Below, piece after piece: positions 25,824 through 35,101 of a stretch of 55,871 nucleotides of DNA. The position numbers and the translations under genes were made by a program. The notes under the pieces were generated by a model, which worked only from the letters and a program-made list of their open reading frames with translations, was not told the DNA's origin and did no database searches. Origin of the DNA: Clostridia bacterium. GTDB taxonomy: Bacteria; Bacillota; Clostridia; UMGS1883. Every line of letters begins with the position of its first letter. Position 1 is the first letter of the stretch. The stretch is from NCBI GenBank assembly GCA_017414645.1, contig JAFQLL010000051.1, positions 1 through 55,871 of the forward strand. Direction: 5' to 3'.

Positions 25824-27143
25824 TTATTTCAAAAGTCCCAGAGCTGCGTTCATTGCATTGTGAATAATTACCGCACATTCTGCTCTTGTTGCAGGAAGTG
25901 TGGGTTCAAACTTATTGTTAACTGCATCTCTTAATGGAGCAACACCTGTTGAATACAATGCATTTACAGCCTCAACGTCCCAGGAAGGAACAGCTGCAGC
26001 ATCACCAAAGGTGATTGCAGTGCCGTCAGCATTAGTCTTCGCCTTGAATTCGGGGTTGATAGATTTAATGTAACGGTAAACAATAAGGCAAAGGTCTCCT
26101 CTTGTTATGTTTGAATTGGGGTCAAAAATTGTTGTGCTTCTACCTGTAATAAATCCAAACTTATATGCAGCAGAAACATAGGTATAGTGCCATTCTGTTG
26201 CTGCTACATCCCAAAAGCTGCTTACATAGGTTGCCTTGTCCTTTTCGCTGTACCTGCCCGAAGCAAGAGTTATCATCTTTGAAAATTCAGCTCTTGTAAC
26301 GGGGTTGTTGGGCTTAAAGGTTTTGTCGGGGTAGCCATTTATAATTCCTGAATTAACAAGTGCATAAATAGCCTTTTCTGCCCAGGGTGCATCCTTTATA
26401 TCGGTAAATACAATTTTGGGCTCTGTGCTTGCTTCCTCGGAAGGCTGTGTAGCTTCTTCGCCCTCGTCGCCATAATCGGGGCCACCAATGCCGGGTTCCT
26501 TGCCGGGGTTTGTGGCAGGCTCTGTTTCGGGTTCCTTCTCGGGTTCTGTAGGAGCATCTGTCTCGGGCTCTGTGGGCTGAGTAGCAGGCTCGGTAGGAGC
26601 ATCTGTCTCAGGCTCTGTGGGCTTTGTAACAGGCTCTGTTTCGGGTTCTGTGGGAGCTTCTGTTGTAATTTCCTCAGTTTCTTCCTCTGTTGTGGGTTCT
26701 TCTGTTTCGTCTTCAACTTCGGCAAAAAGAATGAGCTTTATTGTTTCAACCAGGGGCTGAAATTCGGGAGCAATAATGCCGTCCATGCCGTCAAGAGCCG
26801 CACCGGGGAACGCCCCTACAAGAGCATCTCTCAGCTTCATGTGCTTTCTTTTAGACATTGAGTCTAAGATTGCTTCGATAAAGTAATCTTCGAAATTATC
26901 TTCTGTTACTTCAACATCAAGGCTAAGAAGATAAGATTGTACATCGCCAAGGAAATTGATAATCTGGCTTTCAGTTGCACCCTGTGCAAGGACTGCATCT
27001 ACAAATTCGGGGTACATAGCTGCACATTCCTCATATGCAACCCCAATGTCCATGCCTATGCCTGCAAAAGCAACAGGTGCACTTGTAAGCATAAACGCTA
27101 ATGTTAATAAAACTGCGGTTAATCTTTTAAAAGTCTTTTTCAT
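25824..27143 (-). CDS. Secreted SLH-domain protein with a Pro/Thr/Glu linker
   Basis: This 439-residue protein has a signal peptide cleaved near VAFA. Residues about 30-145 form a mostly helical domain that I do not recognise. A low-complexity linker of PTEPETD-type repeats spans about 148-245. Three SLH repeats (TRAEFSKMI, TRGDLCLIVYRY and TRAECAVIIHN are the typical cores) fill the rest. SLH repeats tether proteins to pyruvylated cell-wall polymers. The linker looks like a wall-spanning spacer. The N-terminal domain is therefore probably held at the surface. It follows the 1384-residue SLH gene but is separated from it by a terminator. Confidence 0.85.
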   Translation of the reverse strand: MKKTFKRLTAVLLTLAFMLTSAPVAFAGIGMDIGVAYEECAAMYPEFVDAVLAQGATESQIINFLGDVQSYLLSLDVEVTEDNFEDYFIEAILDSMSKRKHMKLRDALVGAFPGAALDGMDGIIAPEFQPLVETIKLILFAEVEDETEEPTTEEETEEITTEAPTEPETEPVTKPTEPETDAPTEPATQPTEPETDAPTEPEKEPETEPATNPGKEPGIGGPDYGDEGEEATQPSEEASTEPKIVFTDIKDAPWAEKAIYALVNSGIINGYPDKTFKPNNPVTRAEFSKMITLASGRYSEKDKATYVSSFWDVAATEWHYTYVSAAYKFGFITGRSTTIFDPNSNITRGDLCLIVYRYIKSINPEFKAKTNADGTAITFGDAAAVPSWDVEAVNALYSTGVAPLRDAVNNKFEPTLPATRAECAVIIHNAMNAALGLLK

Positions 27144-27205
27144 GGTATAATTGTTTCCTTTCTTTCAGGCAAAATTGCCTTAATTTTCCACACACGTAAA
27201 ACAAT

Positions 27206-27238
27206 CTCAAAAGGTTGCAGCAAGCTGCAACCTTTTGA
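27206..27238 (-). terminator. Terminator after the 1384-residue SLH gene
   Basis: An AAAAGGTTGCAGC/GCTGCAACCTTTT stem with a two-base loop lies about 30 bases after the stop on the minus strand. Confidence 0.85.
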
Positions 27239-27268
27239 TTTATACCTTAATTATTGATTAAGTTAAAC

Positions 27269-30200
27269 TCAGTCGAGTTCAAGAACTTCGGGCCAAGCAC
27301 GTGCAAGAAGTGTACATGCTTCTGCTCTTGTTGTGAAGCCGAGAGGCTTGTAGGAACCATCCTGGTAACCTGTGATGAGGCCGTTAGTTACAGCTGCATC
27401 CATTTCACCATCGAACCACCATGAGATATCTTCAGCGTCTGTGAAGATGTCCTTAGCGCCTTCTTCTGCTTCCTTCCAAACTGCGCTCTTAGCTCTTGCG
27501 ATAATTGCAACTGCCTGTTCACGAGTGATGAAGTCGTTAGGACCGAAGTTGCCGTCGCCGTAACCACGAGTCATACCGTAACCTTCGGGAAGAGACATTG
27601 TTGCGATTATATCCTGAGCCCAGTGACCTACTGTATCGTCGTAAAGTACACCGTCTTCAGCGATTTCAAGACCAAGAATTCTGTAAACAATTGCTGTGAA
27701 TTCAGCTCTTGTGATGTTCTGGTCGGGCTTGAACAAGCCATCGGGGTAACCCTTAATGTAGCCGTTAATTGTCATAGCGTCGATTGTAAGGTGAGCCCAG
27801 TGAGCTTCTGTCTTACCTTCCCAGCCTACAGCGATATCGGGCCATTCACATTCATGTTCCTTAACAACTGTATCGCCTTCAGTTACTGTGAAGATGTAGT
27901 CGCCTGTAAGCACTACGTTACCCTTTTCGTTAGTAACCTTAATTGTACCCTTAACTTCGCCTTCCTTAACACCTGTTACAGTTACAACGCCGTCAACGAT
28001 TTCAACCTTAACTTCGCCGTCGCCTGTGCCTGTAAATTCAACGTCTGTACCACCAGCGGGAACCTTTACAACATCCTTAGTTTCGTCAACCTTAACTGTG
28101 ATGTTAACTGCAGGATCGCTGCCGCCACCACCTGTGGGTACCTTAACTTTGATTACCTTAGAGTCAACTTCTACACCATTTACAAGAAGTGTAGCTGTGA
28201 TTGTCTTTGTGCCCTTTGCCAATCTTGTGATTGTAGCAATGCTTGCATCGTTAGCTGCTGTAGCAACGTTTGTAATTTCAAGAACTGTACCGTCTTCTGT
28301 TGTCCAAACGATTTCTACAGTTGCACCTTCAGGCTGAATGTTCTGAGGTGTTGCTGTGATTTCAATTGTCTTACCAACCTTCATGCTTCTTGTTGTCTTA
28401 CCAACAGAAAGTGTACCGGAAGGAGCAACAGCTGTTTCGGGAAGAATTTCGAATGTATCTTCAGCTTCTGTACCTGTCTGACCAACTGCTACTGTGTATA
28501 CGTTACCAACCTGAGCATTGTCAAGTGCAATTGTAACGCCTGCTTCGTATTCTGCCTTTGTATGTGTTACTGCATATACATTGTCTGTGCCAAGTGTAAC
28601 TGTAACTACTACAAAGTCAAGGTTTGTTGTACCCTTAATTGTGATTTCAGCGTTTTCATTATCGCTGAGCTTGAAGTCTTCAATATCTTCAAGGTTGATG
28701 TAGGGAGATTCAACAACTGTTACATCAGCATCGTCAAGAACGCTGTCATCAGCGGGGTCCTTAACTTCTACTGTGAACTGGTCGCCACCTTCAACGCCGT
28801 CGGGAAGAACGATTACGATACCGTCTTCGAAATCTTCCTTGCTAACTGCATCGGGATCAAGCTCGTTGCCGTCCTTATCCTTGATTGTTACCTGAACTTC
28901 GTTGCCGTTTTCGTCCTTAACTGTAACCTTTACTTCGTCAAGGCTTGTTTCACCACTTACTTCGATAGTGGGATCAGCTGTTGTGGGCTGCTTGTCAACA
29001 TTAACTGTTGTTTCGCCTTCTGCGATAATTGTAAATTCGTCAGAGTCGGAAGCCTTTTCTGTACCAACAACTACTGTATAAACATCGCCTTCCTGAGCAT
29101 TGTCGGGAGCGTTAAGTGTGATACCTGCTTCAAATTCTGCCTTGGAGTATACTACTGCGTAAATTGTTTCGCCATTCTTAACGATAGCTACTGTTACGTA
29201 GTCGAGGTTTGTTGTAGTACCCTTGATTGTGATTGTACCGTCAGCTGTTGTATCAAGTACATCTTCAAGAACTACTTCGTATGTTTCGTCTGCGCCTTCG
29301 ATTGCGAATTCGTCAGAGTCGGAAGCCTTTTCTGTACCAACTACTACTGTGTAAACTTCGCCTTCCTGAGCATTGTCGGGAGCGTTAAGTGTGATACCTG
29401 CTTCAAATTCTGCCTTTTCGTATACTACTGCGTAGATTGTTTCGCCATTCTTAATGATAGCTACTGTTACATAGTCAAGGTTTGTTGTACCCTTGATTTC
29501 AATTGTACCATCAACTGTTGTGTCAAGTACGTCGTCAAGAATTACATAGGGATTTTCAACGTCTTCGCCAACTGTTACATCAGCATCGTCAAGAACGCTG
29601 TCATCAGCGGGATCCTTAACTTCTACTGTGAACTGATCGCCTGCAACAACTCCATCGGGAAGAATGATTACGATACCGTCTTCAAAGTCTTCCTTGCTAA
29701 CTGCATCGGGATCAAGCTCGTTGCCGTCCTTATCCTTGATTGTAACTTCTACTTCGTTGCCTTCTTCATCCTTAACTGTAACCTTTACTTCGTCAAGGGG
29801 TGTTTCACCACTTACGTCAACTGTAGGATCGTCAACTGTGGGCTGCTTGTCAACATTAACTGTTGTTTCAGCAGATGTTGCTGTAACTGTAAATGTTGTT
29901 ACATATCTGTAAACGTCTTCAGGATCACCATCCTGAACGCCGTCCTGATCGTAGTCTGTATAACCACGGTAAACTGTTACTGTAGCTTCACCTTCAGTAC
30001 CTTCAGTAACTTCGATCATAATCTGACCAATGTCATCACCTGCATAAACCTTAATGCCGTCAGCATCGTAGTTTGCATCGAAGGAAGCAATGCCGTATTC
30101 GCTCACGGAAGAGAATACAGGATAAAGGTTGTGAGCAAAGCCAAGGCCAAGCTCTGCAACTTCATTACCGTTGATTTCAGCACCTTCAAGAACAGGACCA

Positions 30201-31423
30201 CGTTCTTCGTGAGAAAGGTTGTATTCGCCGCCTTCATTGTAACGAAGAAGTGCTCTGCCAAGGTATGCGTTGATGTGAACAAGTTCAAGGCCGTGTTCGG
30301 GGTGAACCACTGCCATAGCATCGTTGAGCTTTCCAACAGCGCTGTCGATGAGGTCTTCTGTTGCAACAAAACCGAGTTCATCTGCTACATATTCTTCAGC
30401 TTCTTCGATCTTATCCATCTTGTCCTCGAGCATGTACTTTGCAAGGTTGCTCATTGTATCGTATATAGCTTTTGCTGCAGCTTCGTTGTTGCCGCCGAGG
30501 ATAGGTGTTGCATCGCCGATTACAGCTGCAAGAATTTCCTTTTTGTCGAGCTTGAGGAGCTGTCCGCGAGCACCGGGAACAAGTTCATCAATGATGTATC
30601 TTGTAATGTCTTCACCAACAAGAAGGAATGCTGCCTTCATGTCGCGGTCCTTGATTTCGTCAAGAAGACCTGTTGTGTTTTCCTTTGTAAGCTTGAATGT
30701 AGCAAGTCTCATGCCGATGTCGAAAGTATTAACAATACCGTCAACCATGAGTTCCTTAACGTCGTCTACAAGATAGTCATGGATAGAAGCCATGTCGTCA
30801 TCTTCGTCTTCGCCATCGCCGTTAATGTCGTATGCGTTTACATAAGCTGTTGCCTTAGCTGCGCCTGCGCCTTCAAATACAAGGCCGCCGTCAACTAAAC
30901 CTACGAGTTCACCAAAGAACTCTGTAAGGTCTTCGGAGTAATCGCCAAGGCCATTAAGAGCACCGATAGGAGCAGATGCGCTGATTGCTTCGTCGTTAGC
31001 TTCTTCGAAAGCTGTGAAACGATCAAGCCAATCAGTATAGTCTGCATCTGTGTTTGTAATTTCAAGTCTGCCTTCCATGATGTCTCTCATAAGCTTCCAC
31101 TTATAAAGGTCCTTCATGGTTTCTGTACCATAGAACTTAGCAAGATCTGCGTTCTGGCTTTCGTCAAGAAGTTCGTCCACAAATGCCGCTGCAAGAGCTC
31201 TGATTTCGTCTCTCTTTGCATCATAATTGTCCCAGGACTCGTTCATGACAGCCATTCTTTCTTCTGTCATGGCATCAAGCTGGTTAGCCTGCCATTCCCA
31301 AATTCTGTCCTTGTAGAGCTCAAGAAGCTTGCCGATGTCGGACTGTTCAGCAGCATAACCAAAGGTTACCATGCTGAGACACATCGCAAGAACAAGCACT
31401 AAGCTCAAAATGCGTTTTTTCAT
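27269..31423 (-). CDS. Large S-layer-type protein with duplicated beta-domains and C-terminal SLH repeats
   Basis: This 1384-residue acidic secreted protein has a signal peptide ending near YAAE. Residues to about 480 are largely helical and unrecognised. Then come beta-sandwich-like domains in the order A-B-B-A-B. The A units are headed by TVNVDKQP and end in DDADVTV. The B units contain KGTTNLDYVTVAI. An Ig-like segment (VGKTTRSMKVGKTIEITATP) follows, then three SLH repeats in the last 190 residues. The ATG with AAGGAAGGTG is preferred over a GTG three codons upstream. Its size, single strong promoter and long leader suggest a major surface-layer protein, but that is inference. Confidence 0.85.
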   Translation of the reverse strand: MKKRILSLVLVLAMCLSMVTFGYAAEQSDIGKLLELYKDRIWEWQANQLDAMTEERMAVMNESWDNYDAKRDEIRALAAAFVDELLDESQNADLAKFYGTETMKDLYKWKLMRDIMEGRLEITNTDADYTDWLDRFTAFEEANDEAISASAPIGALNGLGDYSEDLTEFFGELVGLVDGGLVFEGAGAAKATAYVNAYDINGDGEDEDDDMASIHDYLVDDVKELMVDGIVNTFDIGMRLATFKLTKENTTGLLDEIKDRDMKAAFLLVGEDITRYIIDELVPGARGQLLKLDKKEILAAVIGDATPILGGNNEAAAKAIYDTMSNLAKYMLEDKMDKIEEAEEYVADELGFVATEDLIDSAVGKLNDAMAVVHPEHGLELVHINAYLGRALLRYNEGGEYNLSHEERGPVLEGAEINGNEVAELGLGFAHNLYPVFSSVSEYGIASFDANYDADGIKVYAGDDIGQIMIEVTEGTEGEATVTVYRGYTDYDQDGVQDGDPEDVYRYVTTFTVTATSAETTVNVDKQPTVDDPTVDVSGETPLDEVKVTVKDEEGNEVEVTIKDKDGNELDPDAVSKEDFEDGIVIILPDGVVAGDQFTVEVKDPADDSVLDDADVTVGEDVENPYVILDDVLDTTVDGTIEIKGTTNLDYVTVAIIKNGETIYAVVYEKAEFEAGITLNAPDNAQEGEVYTVVVGTEKASDSDEFAIEGADETYEVVLEDVLDTTADGTITIKGTTTNLDYVTVAIVKNGETIYAVVYSKAEFEAGITLNAPDNAQEGDVYTVVVGTEKASDSDEFTIIAEGETTVNVDKQPTTADPTIEVSGETSLDEVKVTVKDENGNEVQVTIKDKDGNELDPDAVSKEDFEDGIVIVLPDGVEGGDQFTVEVKDPADDSVLDDADVTVVESPYINLEDIEDFKLSDNENAEITIKGTTNLDFVVVTVTLGTDNVYAVTHTKAEYEAGVTIALDNAQVGNVYTVAVGQTGTEAEDTFEILPETAVAPSGTLSVGKTTRSMKVGKTIEITATPQNIQPEGATVEIVWTTEDGTVLEITNVATAANDASIATITRLAKGTKTITATLLVNGVEVDSKVIKVKVPTGGGGSDPAVNITVKVDETKDVVKVPAGGTDVEFTGTGDGEVKVEIVDGVVTVTGVKEGEVKGTIKVTNEKGNVVLTGDYIFTVTEGDTVVKEHECEWPDIAVGWEGKTEAHWAHLTIDAMTINGYIKGYPDGLFKPDQNITRAEFTAIVYRILGLEIAEDGVLYDDTVGHWAQDIIATMSLPEGYGMTRGYGDGNFGPNDFITREQAVAIIARAKSAVWKEAEEGAKDIFTDAEDISWWFDGEMDAAVTNGLITGYQDGSYKPLGFTTRAEACTLLARAWPEVLELD
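28440..29870. repeat. Internal gene repeats, pattern A-B-B-A-B
   Basis: On the minus strand the A unit lies at about 29569-29870 and 28715-29014, and the B unit at about 29305-29555, 29030-29285 and, more diverged, 28440-28712. A1/A2 and B1/B2 are nearly identical in protein and very close in DNA. This indicates recent duplication and makes the locus prone to recombination and misassembly. Confidence 0.85.
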
Positions 31424-31504
31424 TAACTGCACCTTCCTTTATTTAAACTAAAATTAAATACTTACTTGCGCATTTATCGACACTACCCGATAATACACAG
31501 TAAC

Positions 31505-31533
31505 ATTGTATCACAACATATTTCCCATTTCAA
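31505..31533 (-). promoter_or_regulatory. Promoter of the 1384-residue SLH gene
   Basis: The minus strand reads TTGAAA, a 17-bp spacer and TACAAT, leaving an untranslated leader of about 75 bases. A leader of this length is common in highly expressed S-layer genes, where it can stabilise the messenger. Confidence 0.7.
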
Positions 31534-31596
31534 GTATTTTTATTTATTTTTTTTAACTTTTCTTAGGGGATTTATGATATTTTTTTACATTACATA

Positions 31597-31625
31597 TTGT
31601 TTTTTTGGGTTTATTTTATTATAAT
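31597..31625 (+). promoter_or_regulatory. Promoter of the his operon
   Basis: TTGTTT, a 17-bp spacer and TATAAT lie about 32 bases before hisZ. The leader is too short for a T-box, and no histidine-codon leader peptide was seen. Confidence 0.65.
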
Positions 31626-31657
31626 GTATTTCATATATTCCCGAAAGGTATGATTTT

Positions 31658-32833
31658 ATGAACATTCTCAGAACACCTGCAGGTGTAAGCGACATTTTTG
31701 GCAAGGACTGCCTTTTAAAGGCGCACACCACCGACGCAATAAAAAAAGTTTGTACAGCCTTCGGCTACAATGAAATACAGACCCCTACCTTTGAATATCT
31801 TGAGGTTTTCGGTGACGACATGTCGATTCCTACTGATGAGGCAATAAAACTTATTGACCCAAGTGGCAAAATACTGGCTCTCCGCCCCGACTTTACAACC
31901 TCAATTTCGCGTGCAGTGGCCTCGCATCTTTCCGAGGAGCCCCTTCCTTTAAGACTGTGGTATTCGGGCAACGTTTTCCGCAGCGGCGAAGCTTACAAAA
32001 GTGCAAAAAAGAGAGAGTTTGCTCAGGCAGGCGTTGAAATAATAGGCGTAAACACCCCCGAGGCAGATGCCGAGGTAATAGCCCTTACAACAGCCGCCCT
32101 TAAGGAGGCAGGGTTAGAGGACTTCCAGATAGAGCTTTCCCATTCCGATTTTATACAGGGTATTATTGGTGATTGCAATCTTTCCGCATCCGATGCCGAA
32201 ACGCTCCGCTCACTTATTGACAAAAAATTTGCCATCGGAATTGAAGAATTTTGCAACAGCCACCATATCACAGGCATTAACCGCGAAATTTTAACCGAGA
32301 TCTCTCTTTTCTTCGGCGACGGCGAAGAGGTTTTGTCAAAGTATAAGGCATGTAATCTTAACAGTGTTTCACAAAACGCAGTGCAGGACTTGTGCAAGGT
32401 TTATGAAATTCTGAAAGACTACGGGCTTGAAAAATACATAACCGTCGACCTTGGTCAGGTAAGAAGCTTCAAGTACTACACAGGCGTTATTTTCCGTGCC
32501 CTTACAACAGCCTCCGCCTTCCCCATTTGCGGTGGCGGTCGTTATAACACCTTAGGCAGGCGCTTCGACCTCGACCTTCCCGCAACAGGTGTGGCATTCT
32601 GGGTTGATCGCCTTGCTGATGCAATTTTGCGTGCTAACGGTGACCTCGGCTTAACCCCTTGTGCCGATGCAATTGTTTTTGTCTCTCGGGGGAATCGCAA
32701 GGAGGCATACAATCTTGCCCAGTCACTTCGCGCAGAGGGTAAAAAGGTTATTTTGGACGTTACCTCACCGGACGAGGAAACCGCGAAGAAAATTGCCAAG
32801 GACAAAAACATTAAAAACATTTACTTTATATAG
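31658..32833 (+). CDS. hisZ: ATP phosphoribosyltransferase regulatory subunit
   Basis: This 391-residue paralogue of histidyl-tRNA synthetase lacks tRNA-charging function and assembles with short-form HisG. It retains the class II core: RTPAGVSDIFG at the N-terminus, ALRPDFTTSISRAVA (motif 2 region), REFAQAGVEIIG and the C-terminal ICGGGRYNTLGRRF. The anticodon-binding domain of HisRS is reduced. It heads the his cluster and lies 14 bases before hisG, the partner it needs. Confidence 0.93.
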   Translation: MNILRTPAGVSDIFGKDCLLKAHTTDAIKKVCTAFGYNEIQTPTFEYLEVFGDDMSIPTDEAIKLIDPSGKILALRPDFTTSISRAVASHLSEEPLPLRLWYSGNVFRSGEAYKSAKKREFAQAGVEIIGVNTPEADAEVIALTTAALKEAGLEDFQIELSHSDFIQGIIGDCNLSASDAETLRSLIDKKFAIGIEEFCNSHHITGINREILTEISLFFGDGEEVLSKYKACNLNSVSQNAVQDLCKVYEILKDYGLEKYITVDLGQVRSFKYYTGVIFRALTTASAFPICGGGRYNTLGRRFDLDLPATGVAFWVDRLADAILRANGDLGLTPCADAIVFVSRGNRKEAYNLAQSLRAEGKKVILDVTSPDEETAKKIAKDKNIKNIYFI

Positions 32834-32847
32834 GAAGAGGCAGCACT

Positions 32848-33486
32848 ATGAAATATCTTACAATCGCCCTGGCAAAGGGTCGCCTTGCAGAGCTCAGTGT
32901 TAAAATTCTTATGGATTTGGGCTACAACTCAGGCGAGGTACTTGAAAAAACAAGAAAGCTCATTTTTACAGATGAAGAGCACAAGCTTAAATTTATACTT
33001 GTAAAGGCAAGCGACGTTGCAACCTATGTTGAATACGGCGCAGCCGATATAGGCATTGTAGGCCGTGACACCATTTTAGAGGAAGGCAGAAACGTTTACG
33101 AAATGGTCGACTTAAAGTTCGGCAAGTGCAGAATGTGTGTATGCGGCCCCAAGGAATTAAAGGGCAGGCTCGGCGAGCATTCCCCCTTAAGGGTTGCATC
33201 AAAATATACAAATATCGCAAAGGACTACTTCGATTCAAAGGACATGTCAATTGAGCTGATAAAGCTCAATGGCTCTGTGGAGCTTGCACCCCTCACAAAT
33301 CTTTCCGACGTTATTGTGGATATTGTTGAAACAGGCAAAACCCTCTACGAAAACGGACTTGACGTATTGGAGGAAATTTGTCCCTTGTCGGCACGAATTA
33401 TTGTTAACCGTGTAAGCGCAAAAATCGAACGCGAACGCATAAGCAAAATTGTAAGCGAAATGAAAGAGAAGGTAAACGAGCAATGA
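32848..33486 (+). CDS. hisG: ATP phosphoribosyltransferase, short form
   Basis: This 212-residue catalytic subunit makes phosphoribosyl-ATP, the first and committed step of histidine synthesis. It is the short form, without the C-terminal regulatory domain, and so depends on HisZ. Visible motifs are LTIALAKGRLAE, AADIGIVGRDTI and DVIVDIVETGKTL. Its end overlaps hisH by four bases (ATGA). Confidence 0.95.
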   Translation: MKYLTIALAKGRLAELSVKILMDLGYNSGEVLEKTRKLIFTDEEHKLKFILVKASDVATYVEYGAADIGIVGRDTILEEGRNVYEMVDLKFGKCRMCVCGPKELKGRLGEHSPLRVASKYTNIAKDYFDSKDMSIELIKLNGSVELAPLTNLSDVIVDIVETGKTLYENGLDVLEEICPLSARIIVNRVSAKIERERISKIVSEMKEKVNEQ

Positions 33487-34079
33487 TAGCTATAATTGAC
33501 TACGGTGCAGGCAACCTTAAAAACGTGGCAAAAGCCTTCGACTTTCTCGGCATTGAAAACATTGTCACTTCTGATGCTTCGGTTATAAGAAATGCCGATA
33601 AAATTGTTCTTCCGGGTGTTGGTGCATTCGGCGAAGGCATGGCAAACCTTACCCGGGCAGGGCTCTGTAATGTAATTAAAGAAGAAGCTCAGTCCGGCAA
33701 GCCTCTCATGGGCATATGCCTGGGCATGCAGATGCTTTTCGACGAAAGCGAAGAGTCGCCCGGTGTAAAAGGTCTTGGAATACTTAAGGGCAAAATTCGC
33801 AGGCTTCCCAAACTTGGCGATCTGAAAATTCCCCACATGGGCTGGAACGACCTTAAGTGTGAAGGCAAGCTTTTCGAAGGGCTCAACAAGCCTTTTGTCT
33901 ACTTCGTTCATTCCTATTATCTCGACGCAGAGGACAAAAGCATAGTTTCAGCTACAACCCATTACGGAATTGATATTGAGGTTGCTGTTGAGTCGAAAAA
34001 TGTGTTTGCAACACAGTTCCACCCCGAAAAGAGTGGCGAAGAAGGCCTTCGAATGCTTTCCAATTTCGCAAAATTATAA
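33483..34079 (+). CDS. hisH: Imidazole glycerol phosphate synthase, glutaminase subunit
   Basis: This 198-residue class I glutamine amidotransferase supplies ammonia to HisF. The nucleophile cysteine is in GICLGMQMLFDES, and the His-Glu pair is in TQFHPEKSG near the C-terminus. It overlaps hisG, but the expected close junction with hisF is replaced by a 153-base gap that holds unusual sequence. Confidence 0.95.
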   Translation: MIAIIDYGAGNLKNVAKAFDFLGIENIVTSDASVIRNADKIVLPGVGAFGEGMANLTRAGLCNVIKEEAQSGKPLMGICLGMQMLFDESEESPGVKGLGILKGKIRRLPKLGDLKIPHMGWNDLKCEGKLFEGLNKPFVYFVHSYYLDAEDKSIVSATTHYGIDIEVAVESKNVFATQFHPEKSGEEGLRMLSNFAKL

Positions 34080-34083
34080 GGCA

Positions 34084-34217
34084 AAAAAACGGTGACCATC
34101 AAGACGCCTGAAACCCATGTTCGTATAGTACGGGGACGTTCCCGACCCACAGTCAACCTACCCAGTCGGATTTCCTCGTAAAAATAAAAAATGAATGAGC
34201 GGGTGTGTCCCCGCTCC
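34084..34217. other. Structured, unexplained stretch between hisH and hisF
   Basis: This non-coding segment is richer in G+C than nearby gaps and holds several possible stems: CGTA-TAG-TACG, CGGGGACGTTCCCG, CCGAC...GTCGG with an 18-base loop, and GAGCGGG/CCCCGCTC just before the hisF ribosome site. On the minus strand the segment ends in a run of seven T. It could be a cis-acting RNA for hisF or a small RNA gene. I cannot match it to a known family with confidence. Confidence 0.4.
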
Positions 34218-34232
34218 TTAAGGAGAAAACTT

Positions 34233-34991
34233 ATGTACGCAAAACGAATAATCCCTTGCCTTGACGTTAAGGACGGCAGAGTTGTAAAGGGAGTAAATTT
34301 TGTAAACTTAATAGATGCAGGCGACCCCGTTGAGGCGGCAATCGCCTACGACAAGCAAGGCGCTGACGAGCTTGTGTTTTTAGACATTACCGCCACAAGC
34401 GATAACCGCGACACAGTTGAAGACATGGTAAAAAGGGTTGCAGAAAACGTGTTCATCCCCTTTACTGTTGGCGGTGGCATAAAAACCGTGGAGGATTTCA
34501 GAAAGCTGCTTTTAGCAGGCGCTGACAAAATTTCGGTTAACTCCTCTGCAATAAAACGCCCTGAGCTCATAAGCGAGGCTGCGGAAAAATTCGGCAGTCA
34601 GTGCGTGGTTGTTGCGATTGATGCAAAAAGGCGCGAGGATAAATCAGGTTGGGATGTTTACGTGGCAGGCGGAAGGATAAATACTCACCTTGATGCATTG
34701 GAGTGGGCTAAGAAAGCCGAAAGCTTAGGTGCAGGTGAAATTCTTTTAACAAGCATGGACTGTGACGGCACAAAGGCAGGCTATGACCTGGAATTGACAC
34801 GAACAATTTCTGAAAGCGTTTCCATTCCCGTAATTGCCTCCGGCGGCGCCGGCAGCATGGAGCATTTTTACGACGCTTTCTGCGATGGCAAGGCTGATGC
34901 CGTGCTTGCAGCAAGCCTTTTCCACTTTGGCGAAATAGCCATTAAGGATTTAAAGAGTTATTTGTCAGGTAAAGGTATCAGTGTACGATAA
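34233..34991 (+). CDS. hisF: Imidazole glycerol phosphate synthase, cyclase subunit
   Basis: This 252-residue TIM-barrel enzyme uses ammonia from HisH to form imidazole glycerol phosphate and AICAR. The N-terminal catalytic aspartate is in [15 protein letters not shown] and the second in [15 protein letters not shown]. The start is fixed by AAGGAG nine bases upstream. hisA, hisB, hisC, hisD, hisE and hisI are absent from the window, so the pathway is split in this genome. Confidence 0.95.
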   Translation: MYAKRIIPCLDVKDGRVVKGVNFVNLIDAGDPVEAAIAYDKQGADELVFLDITATSDNRDTVEDMVKRVAENVFIPFTVGGGIKTVEDFRKLLLAGADKISVNSSAIKRPELISEAAEKFGSQCVVVAIDAKRREDKSGWDVYVAGGRINTHLDALEWAKKAESLGAGEILLTSMDCDGTKAGYDLELTRTISESVSIPVIASGGAGSMEHFYDAFCDGKADAVLAASLFHFGEIAIKDLKSYLSGKGISVR

Positions 34992-34996
34992 AGTTC

Positions 34997-35025
34997 TTTA
35001 CAATTGCCTTTTTTCATGGTAAAAT
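34997..35025 (+). promoter_or_regulatory. Possible promoter of the P5C dehydrogenase gene
   Basis: TTTACA, a 17-bp spacer and TAAAAT. The predicted start is within a few bases of the terminator-like hairpin at 35029, so transcripts beginning here would have to pass it. Confidence 0.5.
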
Positions 35026-35028
35026 GTA

Positions 35029-35064
35029 GGCTGAAAAGCGGTATGCTTTTCAGCCTTTGTTTTT
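35029..35064 (+). terminator. Terminator of the his operon or leader attenuator
   Basis: A GGCTGAAAAGC/GCTTTTCAGCC stem with a five-base loop is followed by TTTGTTTTT. It could simply end the his transcript, or act as an attenuator for the dehydrogenase gene. Confidence 0.8.
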
Positions 35065-35101
35065 AATTTTAAGTTTACTATAAAATGAGGAGGAAATTTA
35101 C

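Noticed and set aside
27623..30898. A plus-strand open frame of over 1000 codons opposite the large SLH gene
   Set aside because: It is rich in Cys, Asn and Phe and mirrors the codon pattern of the minus-strand gene, which has a signal peptide, SLH repeats, promoter and ribosome site. The antisense frame has none of these.
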